In this document: piece after piece, positions 25,840-36,769 of the stretch
Layout: each line of letters begins with the position of its first letter
How positions within the stretch are numbered: position 1 is the first letter of the stretch
Source: Fusobacterium perfoetens
GTDB lineage: Bacteria > Fusobacteriota > Fusobacteriia > Fusobacteriales > Fusobacteriaceae
Assembly: GCF_021531595.1 (NCBI RefSeq)
Contig: NZ_JADYUD010000002.1
Location: 124,001-188,000 of the forward strand
Direction of reading: 5' to 3'
Length of the DNA: 64,000 bases
Made by a program: the position numbers and the translations under genes
Notes under the pieces: model-generated
What the model was told of the DNA's origin: nothing
What the model saw: only the letters and a program-made list of their open reading frames with translations
Database searches by the model: none

Positions 25840-27798
25840 ATGAAACATATAAAAATGGGAGAATATTTGCTGAAGGAATATCTTACACTTATTTTCCTTA
25901 TGGGAATTTGCAGAGGATTGTTTATATTTTTTAACAGAGAGGGAACAGCTGGAATCCCAAAATCAATTATAGGAAAAAGTTTTTTATATGGTTGGATATT
26001 TGACAATTCAGTTACATGTTATTATATTGGAATTCTTTTAATTTTTCTTTTAATTTATAGTTTTTTAAGAGTGATATGGCTAGGGATAATAGGAAAAATT
26101 ATAGTAAATATTTATAAAATATTCGTATCTTCAATAATATTTTTTATTCTTCTTAGTGATATAGAGTATTACAGAGCTTTTAATTTTCATCTTAATGCTA
26201 CAATCTTTGATTATACAGACCATATGGATGAAATAGGAAATACAGTATTATATGGTGACTATAATATTTTTTCTATACTTTTAATTTTTATAATTATAGA
26301 AGGAATTTATTTATATATATCATTAAAAGCATTTAATAATGATGTTTACAAAGACAGAGAAAAAGGAATAACTTTTTTTAATGATATAGGAACAATATTT
26401 CTTGTTGGGATATTATCTGTTTTTGGTGCAAGAGGAGGATTTTCTCAGAGCACACTTAACTGGGGAAGAGCTTATTTCAGCAAATACAGTTTTGCTAATC
26501 AAACAGCTATAAATGGAGTATTTGCTTTAGGAAAATCAATGGATCTTGCAAGAAAAGATAGAAGAAATGGAAAATCTAATATAAGTAAAATTTTCACTTC
26601 TAAAGAATTGAAGAATAATATGAGAGAATATATAGGAACAGAAAAAGATAATTTTATTTCTGATAAAAATATACTTTTAAGAGAAACGAAAACGGGAAAA
26701 GAAGTAAAAAACTATAATGTTGTTATAGTTCTTATGGAAAGTTTTATGGGAGATACTGTAGGAGCTTTAGGAGGAAGTCCAGATCTTACTCCAAATTATA
26801 ATAAGCTTGCAGAAGAGGGAGTTTTATTTACAAATTTCTTTTCTAATGGGAACAGATCTAATAGAGGTATTTTATCAGTTCTGACAGGTTTTCCTTCACA
26901 GTATGGGAAATCTATTTTAAAGAAACCTGTAGGACAAAAGCCTTTTGTTTCTTTAGCTCAGATTCTTAAAGAAAGAGGATACTCAGCACATTTTATGTAT
27001 GGAGGAGATATAGAATTTGATAATATGAAAGGATTCTTTGAAACAAATGGAATAACAAATTTTGTTTCAAGAGATAATTTTTCTAAGAAAGAGAGAACTA
27101 TAAAATGGGGAGTTCCTGATGACAAGCTTTTTGACAGAGCAGCAGAATATCTAGGAACACTTAAGCAGCCTTTTTTCTTTGAAGTTTTTACTTTAAGTAA
27201 TCATGCACCATTTGATATAGATGAGAATTTCAAAGAATTTACAGAAGAAGATTATCCTGACTATGAAAGATATAATGCTTTTAAATTTGCAGATTATTCA
27301 ATTGGAAGATTTGTAAATGCTGTGAAGGATAAGGAGTGGGCAAAAAATACAATTTTTGTTTTTGTAGCAGACCATGGAGAAAATAGAAGAAAGGCTATTG
27401 AAATTGACTGGAAAAAGTTTTCTAATCCACTTGTAATTTGGACACCAGGAGGACAGCTTAAACATGAAATAATTGATAAGGCTGGTTCTCAGCTTGACCT
27501 TCTTCCTACAATAATGGGGCTTCTTGGAGGAGACTATATTCATTCAGCATGGGGAAAAGATTTACTTTCTGAAGAAAATAAAGATGGATTTGCCTATGTT
27601 GTGGAAAATAACTTTATAGGTATTATAGATAAAGAAAATATTTATATTGATGGAATAAATATAGAGGGAGTTCTTAGAAAAAAAAGTGATGATAGTATAA
27701 TAGAGGATAGAGAACTTACAGAAAAATATAAAAAAGCTGCAAGAACTTATTTAGAACTTTCTATTCAGCAAGAGAAGAATGGAACATTTGGAAAATAA
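25840..27798 (+). CDS. LTA synthase-like membrane sulfatase / phosphoglycerol transferase
   Basis: 652-aa inner-membrane protein. Residues 1-205 contain about five membrane helices; an extracytoplasmic alkaline-phosphatase-fold domain (about 285-570) follows. Visible motifs: VVIVLMESFMG with a metal-binding Glu, the nucleophile loop NGNRSNRG with S340 where LtaS uses Thr, and VADHGENRR for metal binding. Start set at ATG 25840 behind GGGAGG; a TTG 12 bases upstream is part of that ribosome site. In a diderm it more likely decorates LPS, periplasmic glucan or another envelope glycan with phosphoglycerol or phosphoethanolamine than makes teichoic acid. Confidence 0.85.
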   Translation: MKHIKMGEYLLKEYLTLIFLMGICRGLFIFFNREGTAGIPKSIIGKSFLYGWIFDNSVTCYYIGILLIFLLIYSFLRVIWLGIIGKIIVNIYKIFVSSIIFFILLSDIEYYRAFNFHLNATIFDYTDHMDEIGNTVLYGDYNIFSILLIFIIIEGIYLYISLKAFNNDVYKDREKGITFFNDIGTIFLVGILSVFGARGGFSQSTLNWGRAYFSKYSFANQTAINGVFALGKSMDLARKDRRNGKSNISKIFTSKELKNNMREYIGTEKDNFISDKNILLRETKTGKEVKNYNVVIVLMESFMGDTVGALGGSPDLTPNYNKLAEEGVLFTNFFSNGNRSNRGILSVLTGFPSQYGKSILKKPVGQKPFVSLAQILKERGYSAHFMYGGDIEFDNMKGFFETNGITNFVSRDNFSKKERTIKWGVPDDKLFDRAAEYLGTLKQPFFFEVFTLSNHAPFDIDENFKEFTEEDYPDYERYNAFKFADYSIGRFVNAVKDKEWAKNTIFVFVADHGENRRKAIEIDWKKFSNPLVIWTPGGQLKHEIIDKAGSQLDLLPTIMGLLGGDYIHSAWGKDLLSEENKDGFAYVVENNFIGIIDKENIYIDGINIEGVLRKKSDDSIIEDRELTEKYKKAARTYLELSIQQEKNGTFGK

Positions 27799-27814
27799 AA
27801 ATAAAAATAAAAAT

Positions 27815-27865
27815 AAAAAAAGACTGAGCAGAAAAAATTATTTATTTCTGCATCAGTCTTTTTAA
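27815..27865. terminator. bidirectional terminator between the LtaS-like gene and lysS
   Basis: Stem AAAAAGACTGA-GCAGAAA paired with TTTCTGC-A-TCAGTCTTTTT, one bulged A, between converging genes; A/T runs on both flanks. Confidence 0.85.
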
Positions 27866-27871
27866 TTTAAA

Positions 27872-29377
<1,506 letters not shown>

Positions 29378-29392
29378 TTATATTTTAAATAA

Positions 29393-30796
29393 TTATTTTA
29401 ATTTTAATAGATAAATACTGCTTTTTCTACCCCATACAGTTCCAGGGAAGTTATCTCTGTTTTGTTCAAAAGTTTTAATTGCTAAATCTTTTTCTCCGTT
29501 TTTATAATAAAGCTCTCCTAATTTATACATAGCTTCAGGAAAAAATTCATTTGTATTTTTAAGAAAAAGGAAATTTTCTTTAGCCTTTTCATAATTTCCT
29601 GACATCATATATGAATCTCCAAGATAGAAAGGAATATTTTCTTTTTCTCTGAAATCTCCTTCAGCAGATGCACTTTTCTCAAGAAGAAGAATTGCTTCAG
29701 CATAGCTTCCATCTTTATAATATGAAATTCCATTTTGATAATTATTAAGGAAATCAGAATAACCTAAATTTTCTTCTGTTGTTTCTCCAGAATTCTCTCC
29801 TTGAATATTATTTTCGTTTCCTGTAATAAGAGAATTATTTAAAGGAGAAGGAAGTACTCCGTTCGTTGAATTAGAATAGTGAGTTCCTTTTATAACATTT
29901 CCAGCTCTGAAGTATAACATTCCAATTATATCAGCAAGATCTTTTGTAGGACTTGCTGCATAGACATTTTCAAGGAAAAGAAGTTCATTGTTTGTAGGAT
30001 TGCTTCTTTTTATAATGTTTCTCATAACATAATCATTAAGTTCTGGAGAGTTACTGTTAAAGTCCAGATACTTATCAGAAAGGTTATAATCATTTCCTAA
30101 AGTTTTTTCTTTTCCTGCTATAAGTCTCATTTTATCCTGAGAAGAAAGTGGATAATTTTCCTCAAGAAAAGCACTTTCTGTTCTTACTATATTTGCATTT
30201 CCATCTATAACAGCAAGATTGAAAAGTAAAGAAGCTGCTTCTTGATTATCTGTACTGTCAGGAAAAACAAGTTTAAATAAAGTGACACTGTTTTTTAAAG
30301 TATCAATGTTTTTATTATTATAGTCAGTATAAACTATATTTTTTAAATCTTTTTCAGAAATTTTATATTTTGATTTATTGTTTACAGTAATAGTTCTTCC
30401 TGTTACTCCTTCTTTAATAAGGCTGAAAGTATAAACTCCTTGGTAAAGACTTCTGAAATAGAAGCGTCCATTTTTTATAAAAGCATCATAGGACTGTATA
30501 TTTGGTGCTAGTATAAGAGCTGGAGTATCAGCATCAGTACATGGAACAGAAAGATATTCTCCCATATAAATATCAAAATAGTTTCCACTTTCATATTCTC
30601 TTACAGCATTAGATTTTATATTTTGAGATAATATATCTAAAAGATATGCTGTTCCTGAATCATTTAAAAAGAAACTTTCCTGTGCAAGTGTATTTTCCTG
30701 ATAAGCAGGAACTGTAAATCCCTTGTTGGCTGTAGGCATATTTTCACAACCATAAAACAAAGAGACAAGAGCTGCTAAAAGTAAAAGTTTTTTCAT
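29393..30796 (-). CDS. TPR-containing lipoprotein
   Basis: 467-aa exported protein. Residues 1-18 are a signal peptide ending with lipobox LFYGC (Cys 17), so it should be a lipoprotein of the periplasm or outer membrane. The C-terminal third has TPR-like repeats (YQNGISYYKDGSYAEAILLL, then units near SYMMSGNYEKAKEN and GELYYKNGEKDLAIKTF), the pattern of BamD/YbgF-like envelope proteins. Start chosen at 30796 because GGGGG lies just before it; a more upstream ATG overlaps the previous gene. Function not known; envelope assembly is the likely area. Confidence 0.75.
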   Translation of the reverse strand: MKKLLLLAALVSLFYGCENMPTANKGFTVPAYQENTLAQESFFLNDSGTAYLLDILSQNIKSNAVREYESGNYFDIYMGEYLSVPCTDADTPALILAPNIQSYDAFIKNGRFYFRSLYQGVYTFSLIKEGVTGRTITVNNKSKYKISEKDLKNIVYTDYNNKNIDTLKNSVTLFKLVFPDSTDNQEAASLLFNLAVIDGNANIVRTESAFLEENYPLSSQDKMRLIAGKEKTLGNDYNLSDKYLDFNSNSPELNDYVMRNIIKRSNPTNNELLFLENVYAASPTKDLADIIGMLYFRAGNVIKGTHYSNSTNGVLPSPLNNSLITGNENNIQGENSGETTEENLGYSDFLNNYQNGISYYKDGSYAEAILLLEKSASAEGDFREKENIPFYLGDSYMMSGNYEKAKENFLFLKNTNEFFPEAMYKLGELYYKNGEKDLAIKTFEQNRDNFPGTVWGRKSSIYLLKLK

Positions 30797-30809
30797 AATG
30801 CCCCCTTTT

Positions 30810-31178
30810 TTATTTTTCATATACAGAGAGTTTTATTTCATTTATAAGATTGCCATTTTGATACATTACATAAACAGCTTTAAATCCATTTTCTGAAAGT
30901 TCAAACTCTTTGGTGAAAAGATCAAAAGATGTATTAAGGTATTCTGAAATATAATCAAAGGGAGTATTTATCCCTTTTTTTAAAATCATAGAACATTTTA
31001 CAGAACCTTCTCTAGATATTATAGCAGAATTTTTAAATATTTCTATGGAAGTTTTTCCAAGTTCATCAATAAATTTGTATGAAACAGAATCTCCATCTGT
31101 TTTTTTTATGGCAGTGACTGCTCTCACATCAGGATTTCCACCTAATTCATGAGATTCCATAATTAAATTTATTTTCAT
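30810..31178 (-). CDS. DUF1934 family beta-barrel protein
   Basis: 122-aa protein matching DUF1934 (YwiB-like, calycin-like small barrel): starts KINLIMES and has the segments SYKFIDELGKTSIEIFKN and FTKEFELSENG. Function unknown. It starts one base into the stop of the preceding acidic gene and ends 14 bases before the lipoprotein start, inside the mutL-lysS operon. Confidence 0.75.
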   Translation of the reverse strand: MKINLIMESHELGGNPDVRAVTAIKKTDGDSVSYKFIDELGKTSIEIFKNSAIISREGSVKCSMILKKGINTPFDYISEYLNTSFDLFTKEFELSENGFKAVYVMYQNGNLINEIKLSVYEK

Positions 31179-31498
31179 TAATATTCCTCATCGTAGTCTT
31201 CAAATTTGTCATCTATATTAACATGATCTTCACGGTCGTAATATTCATCTTCGTCCCAGTCACCTATATCAGCTTTGTCAAGATACTCCTCTTCCCAGTA
31301 TTCTAAAATTTCATCAGCAAGGTCTTCATCTTCTATAAGCTCAACTTCTTCCTCGTCATCATTTGAAATGAAAACATATCTGTCTCCATCCTCGTTTTCA
31401 ACGATGATATACTCATCATGGTCATAAGTTAAATTTGCTAAAACCTCAAATTCAGTTCCAAGATCTTCGTAATAAAAAAATTCTCCTGGTGAATACAT
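31178..31498 (-). CDS. DUF1292 family acidic protein
   Basis: 106-aa, extremely Asp/Glu-rich protein. The N-terminal half (FEVLANLTYDHDEYIIVENED, then VFISNDDEEEVELIED) matches the DUF1292 family of clostridia and fusobacteria, usually found near ruvX/yrzL-type genes. Its C-terminal half is nearly all acidic and aromatic residues (EYWEEEYLD, DWDEDEYYD). Function unknown. Fifteen bases after rlmH, with GGAGG before the ATG. Confidence 0.75.
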   Translation of the reverse strand: MYSPGEFFYYEDLGTEFEVLANLTYDHDEYIIVENEDGDRYVFISNDDEEEVELIEDEDLADEILEYWEEEYLDKADIGDWDEDEYYDREDHVNIDDKFEDYDEEY

Positions 31499-31512
31499 AA
31501 TCTCCTCCTAAT

Positions 31513-31980
31513 TTATTTGTGATACTTTATATTATTTATAATGCTAAACCATCTGTAAATCTGTTCCATAAGAATTAACCTCATAAGCTGATGAGGGAAA
31601 GTCATTTTGGAAAAACTTAAAGACAGATTAGAAACTTTTCTTATGTCATCAGAAACACCATAAGAGCCTCCAATGATAAAATTAACAGTGCTGAATCCTT
31701 TGATTCCAATATCTTCAATTTTCTGAGCCATTTCTTCAGAGGAAAAGTTTTTTCCTCCAATATCAAGAAGAATATTAAAACCTTTCTTTTTTTCAAGGGT
31801 AGCCAGAATGCTTTCAGCTTCTTTTTTTATAGAAAGTTCTCTTTCAAAATCGTTTCCAAATTCTTTAAGTTCAATTATTGAAAGTTTTCCAAAAGCCTGC
31901 ATTCTTTTTGAAAATTCAGCTATACCATCATTAATATATTTTTCTTTAACTTTTCCTATACAAATTACATTTATATTCAT
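31513..31980 (-). CDS. rlmH: 23S rRNA (pseudouridine1915-N3)-methyltransferase
   Basis: 155-aa SPOUT methyltransferase modifying helix 69 of 23S rRNA. Diagnostic parts: start MNINVICIGKVKEKY, FIIGGSYGVSDDIR with the SAM-binding knot, and the C-terminal FPHQLMRLILMEQIYRWFSIINNIKYHK. Full length. It follows mutL by 13 bases in the same operon. Confidence 0.96.
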   Translation of the reverse strand: MNINVICIGKVKEKYINDGIAEFSKRMQAFGKLSIIELKEFGNDFERELSIKKEAESILATLEKKKGFNILLDIGGKNFSSEEMAQKIEDIGIKGFSTVNFIIGGSYGVSDDIRKVSNLSLSFSKMTFPHQLMRLILMEQIYRWFSIINNIKYHK

Positions 31981-31993
31981 AAAAATTTATTCC

Positions 31994-33943
31994 TTATTTT
32001 CTTTTAAAATTTTTTTCAATATCAAGAGTAGTCAACTTCAAAATAATAGGTCTTCCATGGGGACAAGTATATTCTTTTATAGAATAAAATTTATTAAGAA
32101 GTATCTCTATTTCTTCATTTGAAAGAGCTTGATTTGCTTTTATTGCATTTTTACATGAAGCTGTAATAATAGTTTCTTCAATAAGAGTACTTTTAATTTT
32201 TGTATTTTTTAAGTCCTCAATAATTTCTCTTACAAGACTTTCTATACTTGAAGAAAATTTTAAATTAGGGACAGCTCTTACAAGGATATCATTTTTTCCA
32301 AAAAAATCAATCTCAAATCCAAAGTTTTTTAAAGATTCTTGATGTTCTTCAACAATTTCTCTGTCTTTGTTAGATATATTTATTTTAATAGGGACAAGAA
32401 GATTTTGTGTAGAAATTTTTTTATTATGATATTCCTCTTTAAATTTTTCATAGAGAATTCTTTCATGTACAACATGTTGATCGTAGATTTCAAGAACTCC
32501 TTTTCTTTCAATAAGAATATATGAATTGGCAAACTGTCCTATAACTCTGTAATCTTTTTTATCTTTCTGAACAGAAATTTCATTTGCCATAGAATTTAGT
32601 TTATCAGTTTTTTCATCATTTGAGAACTCTTTTTTTGAAAAATTATATTCTTTAGTTTCTTTTTTTTCAAAAAGATATGAATTTTTATTTGAAGAAACAG
32701 AATATTTTTCAGGTTCTCCGATGTTTGAAGCTTTACTTTCTTCAGAAATATTATGAATAATTTCAGTTTTTTCTTTTTCTCTAAAAGTATCTTTGAAGGT
32801 TTCAAAAATATCAGGTTCTTTTACTTCGTATTTTTCTTCAGGCTCTGGTATGTCAAAGGATATAGGCTCTGATTTTATAATTTCTTCTTTAAATGTTTTA
32901 GGAGTGAAATTTGTAAAATCATTTATATCCAGAAAATTATTTTCTGTTTTTGAATCAAGAGAAATAGAAGGAGAAACAAAATCTTCATCTCCTGTAAGTT
33001 TATCTCTTACAGCATCATAAACATAGTTATAAATATATTTTTCATCAGAAAATTTAACTATTTTTTTTGAAGGGTGAACATTTACATCAACTTCACTAGG
33101 ATCTATTTCTATAAAAAGAATTGCAAATGGGTATCTTCCCTTCATAAGCTTTGTATAATATCCGTCAATTAAAGCTTCTTCAATAATTTTAGATTTCACA
33201 GGTCTGTTATTTATAAAAATAAAAATTCCGTCTTTATTTGAACGATTAAGAGAAGTATTTCCTAAAAATCCTAAAGGGAAAGAAACAACATTTTGAAGAG
33301 TATTTTTTCCAAAAATCTCAAGAATTGTATTTTTCATTCCTCTTCCACTTGTTCTCAAAATCTCCTTATCTTCAGAAGAAAGAATTATTGAGATATTGGG
33401 ATTTGCTAAAGCTTCTTGAGTTACAATATCTTTTATATATCTTAACTCTGTGGATTCTTTTCTTAAAAACTTAAGCCTTGCAGGAGTATTAAAGAAAAGA
33501 TCTTTAATTTCAATTTCTGTTCCCTTTTCTCTTTGGACTTCTTTAAGGTTTGTAACTTTTCCTCCTGAAAGAGTAATTAAGGTTCCTGTTTCATCATTTG
33601 CTGTTTTAGAAGAGATACTCATTTTTGAAACAGCTGAAATGGAAGAGAGAGCTTCACCTCTGAATCCATAAGTAAGAATATTTGAAAGATCTTCTTTTGT
33701 TGATATTTTACTTGTTGCATGTCTTTCAACAGAAAGAAGGACATCATCTCTTGTCATTCCTTTTCCGTTATCAGAAATTTTAACATATCTGTTTCCGTTT
33801 TTTACATTGATTTTTATATATGTGCTTTCAGCATCAATGGAGTTTTCTAAAAGCTCTTTTATCATACTTGCCGGGTTCTCTACAACCTCGCCGGCAGCAA
33901 TCATATTTGACACTTTTTCATCTAATATTTTAATAATTCCCAT
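31994..33943 (-). CDS. mutL: DNA mismatch repair protein MutL
   Basis: 649-aa GHKL ATPase with N-terminal motifs ENSIDA, DNGKGM and GFRGEAL, an acidic linker (about 330-450) and a C-terminal dimerisation/endonuclease domain carrying DQHVVHERILYE, close to the metal-binding DQHA-x2-E-x4-E motif, plus CPHGRP near the end. It should therefore nick DNA itself. Start ATG at 33943 follows GGAGGT; a TTG 12 bases upstream lies in the ribosome site. First gene of the operon, divergent from recJ. mutS is not in the window. Confidence 0.95.
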   Translation of the reverse strand: MGIIKILDEKVSNMIAAGEVVENPASMIKELLENSIDAESTYIKINVKNGNRYVKISDNGKGMTRDDVLLSVERHATSKISTKEDLSNILTYGFRGEALSSISAVSKMSISSKTANDETGTLITLSGGKVTNLKEVQREKGTEIEIKDLFFNTPARLKFLRKESTELRYIKDIVTQEALANPNISIILSSEDKEILRTSGRGMKNTILEIFGKNTLQNVVSFPLGFLGNTSLNRSNKDGIFIFINNRPVKSKIIEEALIDGYYTKLMKGRYPFAILFIEIDPSEVDVNVHPSKKIVKFSDEKYIYNYVYDAVRDKLTGDEDFVSPSISLDSKTENNFLDINDFTNFTPKTFKEEIIKSEPISFDIPEPEEKYEVKEPDIFETFKDTFREKEKTEIIHNISEESKASNIGEPEKYSVSSNKNSYLFEKKETKEYNFSKKEFSNDEKTDKLNSMANEISVQKDKKDYRVIGQFANSYILIERKGVLEIYDQHVVHERILYEKFKEEYHNKKISTQNLLVPIKINISNKDREIVEEHQESLKNFGFEIDFFGKNDILVRAVPNLKFSSSIESLVREIIEDLKNTKIKSTLIEETIITASCKNAIKANQALSNEEIEILLNKFYSIKEYTCPHGRPIILKLTTLDIEKNFKRK

Positions 33944-34121
33944 GCTTACCTCCAAAGTTATAGTGAATAATATGTATCAGATAAATTATACTTCATTGGA
34001 AGAAAAAATTCTATAAATATATAATAATTTTAACATATAGCACCTATTGCTATTTAATGATTAATTTGAGATAATTTAATATAGGAACATTAATTTTCTG
34101 AAAAGAAAGAAGAGGACAGAA

Positions 34122-36677
34122 ATGAGAAATACAAGATGGATATACAAAGAAAATAAAAAAAATTATACTATAAAAAAATATAGTCAAGATATGCTTTCAA
34201 TTCTTGAGAGCAGAGGACTTACTACAGAAGAACAAATTGAAAAATTTATTGAATGTAGTACTTCAGATTTAAGAAATCCTTTTGATCTTGCAGATATGGA
34301 AAAAGCTGTTAATTTTATTTTAGAAAAAAGAGAAAAAAAAGAAACAATTTGGATATATGGAGATTATGATGTAGATGGAATAACTTCTACTTCTCTTCTT
34401 TATTTGGGATTTAAAGAGATAGGAATAAATACTGAATATTATATTCCTTTAAGAGATGAAGGATATGGGCTTAATAAAAACGCCATTAAAGAGATAAAAG
34501 ATGCAGGAGGAGATACAGTAATAACCGTTGACTGTGGAATATCATCTTTAGAAGAAATTGATTATGCAAATGAACTTAGAATGAATATGATAATAACAGA
34601 TCACCATGAGATAAATAATGAACTTCCTAAAGCTTATTGTGTTATAAACTGTAAAAGAGAAGATAATAAATATGATTTTAAAAGTCTTGCAGGAGTTGGA
34701 ACAGCTTTTATGCTTCTTCTTGCACTATATAGAAAACTTAATATAGAAGATTCAGTTTACAAATATCTTGATATTGCAGCTATAGGAACTGTAGCAGATA
34801 TTGTGCCTCTTGTTGAAGATAACAGGATAATTGTAAAGCAAGGTCTGAAACAGCTTCGTAAAACAAAATGGAATGGGCTTAATACTCTTCTTAGAAAAAT
34901 ATTCCCAGATTTTAGAGAAAAAGAATATGACACTTATGATGTTGGATTTATAATAGCTCCTGTTTTTAATGCTGCAGGAAGACTTGAAGATGCCAAAATG
35001 GGTGTAGAACTTTTTACAAGTGACAATAATAAAGTGTGTGATGAACTTTCATATGCTCTTATGGAAAAAAATGCAGAGAGAAAAAATATACAGTCAGATA
35101 TTTATGAAAGTGTTGTAGATGAAATTGAAAGAAAAAAACTTTATGAGAAAAATATAATTGTTGCAGCAGAAGAAAATTTTCATCATGGAGTTATAGGAAT
35201 AGTAGCTTCAAAAATTATAGACAGATATTATAAACCTGCTGTTATAATGGAAATTAAAAAAAATGAAGGGATAGCTACAGCTTCCTGCAGAAGTATAGAA
35301 GGCTTTAATATTATAGAAGCACTTAACTCAATGAAAGAGCTTTTTGTAAAGTATGGGGGACATGCAGGTGCTGCAGGTTTTTCAATTCCAATAGAAAATA
35401 TTGAAATTTTTACAGAGAGAATGGATAAGTATATTGAAGAAAATATGGATAAATCTTATTTTATGAAACCTGTAAAAATAGATAAAGAAGTGCAACTTCA
35501 AAAAATTTCATATGATTTTTTAGAAGAAATTTCAAAATTAAAACCTTTTGGCTTTGGGAATCCTATTCCACTTTTTTCAATGAAAAATTGCTCTCATTCA
35601 AATTTAAGAAAAATAGGAAAAGATCAGAGCCATATTATGATGAATATTATAAAAAATGGTGTAGAAATTAAAAATTGTATATGGTTTGGGGCAGAGGATA
35701 TGTTTCAGGATATAGATAAAAATCCTGTTCTTGATATTGCTTTTAAATTGAAATTAGAAATTTTTAAAAACAGATATCAGTATAAAATATATATTGAAGA
35801 TGTAAAAAAAACAGATACAGAAAAAATAAGAAATACTTTTGAAGAAGACTTGGAACTTTATAATACAAAATTTCCAATAGAAACAGTTTTTTATACAAGA
35901 AGAAAAATAAGTGAGAATATAAAACTTATTTATTCAGAGGGAATGGTTTTTGTCACAGATAAGAAAATTACAATAGGTGAGTTAGATGCCCCTGTATCAT
36001 ATCTTCTTACTTCTCTTCATGAAAAATATAATTATAATTTTAAAATAGAAGTTTCAAAAATAGTTCTTACAGATGAAAATTATAATGTGCATATAAAAAT
36101 AAAAAGAGATTATAATTTTGAATGCTTTAAAATAAAGGCTAATGAAGTATTTATTGAAATAAAGAAATTTCTTATTGGTGAGCTGCCTTATAATAGTTTT
36201 CAGAAAAAAATTCTGTCAGGAATATTTAAAAATAGGAAGGCTGTAACAGCAGTGTATGAAGAAAACAGAGGAATAGGAGTTACAGCAAAAACAGTTGCAC
36301 TTTATTTTAAAACAGCAGGAAAGAAAGTTTTATTTGTAGGGAAAAATATTCCTGATGAAATAAAATATTTTGGTGATATTTCAGAAGAAATTATAAAAGA
36401 TTATGATTTTTATATTTTCTTTAATGAAAATTTAGAAACTTATCCTGATAATTCTCTTGTATTTTTAAATGAAGAACCCTTAAACAAAGAAAGAGAAATA
36501 ATAAGAGACAGCTATAAGATTCCTGAGAATGTAATAATAACATCTGAAGAAAATATTTTCTTTAAAGAAAATATTTGGTCTAAGAAAATTTCTCTTAAAA
36601 AAAGATATGAAATGCTGGAAAAAATAAAAGCTGGAGAAACAGTTTATGCCAGTGAAGATGTAAAAGAGATTTTCTAA
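34122..36677 (+). CDS. recJ: single-stranded-DNA-specific exonuclease RecJ, long form
   Basis: 5'-3' ssDNA exonuclease acting in recombination and mismatch repair. DHH core motifs: GDYDVDGITSTSLLY (about 82-96), DCGISS, TDHHEIN (about 160) and the DHHA1 segment KYGGHAGAAGFS (about 412), then an OB fold to about 560. At 851 aa it is some 270 residues longer than E. coli RecJ; the extra C-terminal part (about 570-851) is Lys/Glu/Ile-rich and unrecognised, similar in position to the extension of Firmicute RecJ. Divergent from mutL, a suggestive pairing. Confidence 0.94.
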   Translation: MRNTRWIYKENKKNYTIKKYSQDMLSILESRGLTTEEQIEKFIECSTSDLRNPFDLADMEKAVNFILEKREKKETIWIYGDYDVDGITSTSLLYLGFKEIGINTEYYIPLRDEGYGLNKNAIKEIKDAGGDTVITVDCGISSLEEIDYANELRMNMIITDHHEINNELPKAYCVINCKREDNKYDFKSLAGVGTAFMLLLALYRKLNIEDSVYKYLDIAAIGTVADIVPLVEDNRIIVKQGLKQLRKTKWNGLNTLLRKIFPDFREKEYDTYDVGFIIAPVFNAAGRLEDAKMGVELFTSDNNKVCDELSYALMEKNAERKNIQSDIYESVVDEIERKKLYEKNIIVAAEENFHHGVIGIVASKIIDRYYKPAVIMEIKKNEGIATASCRSIEGFNIIEALNSMKELFVKYGGHAGAAGFSIPIENIEIFTERMDKYIEENMDKSYFMKPVKIDKEVQLQKISYDFLEEISKLKPFGFGNPIPLFSMKNCSHSNLRKIGKDQSHIMMNIIKNGVEIKNCIWFGAEDMFQDIDKNPVLDIAFKLKLEIFKNRYQYKIYIEDVKKTDTEKIRNTFEEDLELYNTKFPIETVFYTRRKISENIKLIYSEGMVFVTDKKITIGELDAPVSYLLTSLHEKYNYNFKIEVSKIVLTDENYNVHIKIKRDYNFECFKIKANEVFIEIKKFLIGELPYNSFQKKILSGIFKNRKAVTAVYEENRGIGVTAKTVALYFKTAGKKVLFVGKNIPDEIKYFGDISEEIIKDYDFYIFFNENLETYPDNSLVFLNEEPLNKEREIIRDSYKIPENVIITSEENIFFKENIWSKKISLKKRYEMLEKIKAGETVYASEDVKEIF

Positions 36678-36769
36678 AAATCTGTTGCTTTTAAAGAAAA
36701 AAAATGATATTTTAAAAATAGTATATAAAGAAATTGAAATAAAAATTTATTGAAAAGGGGAGGAAAAGA

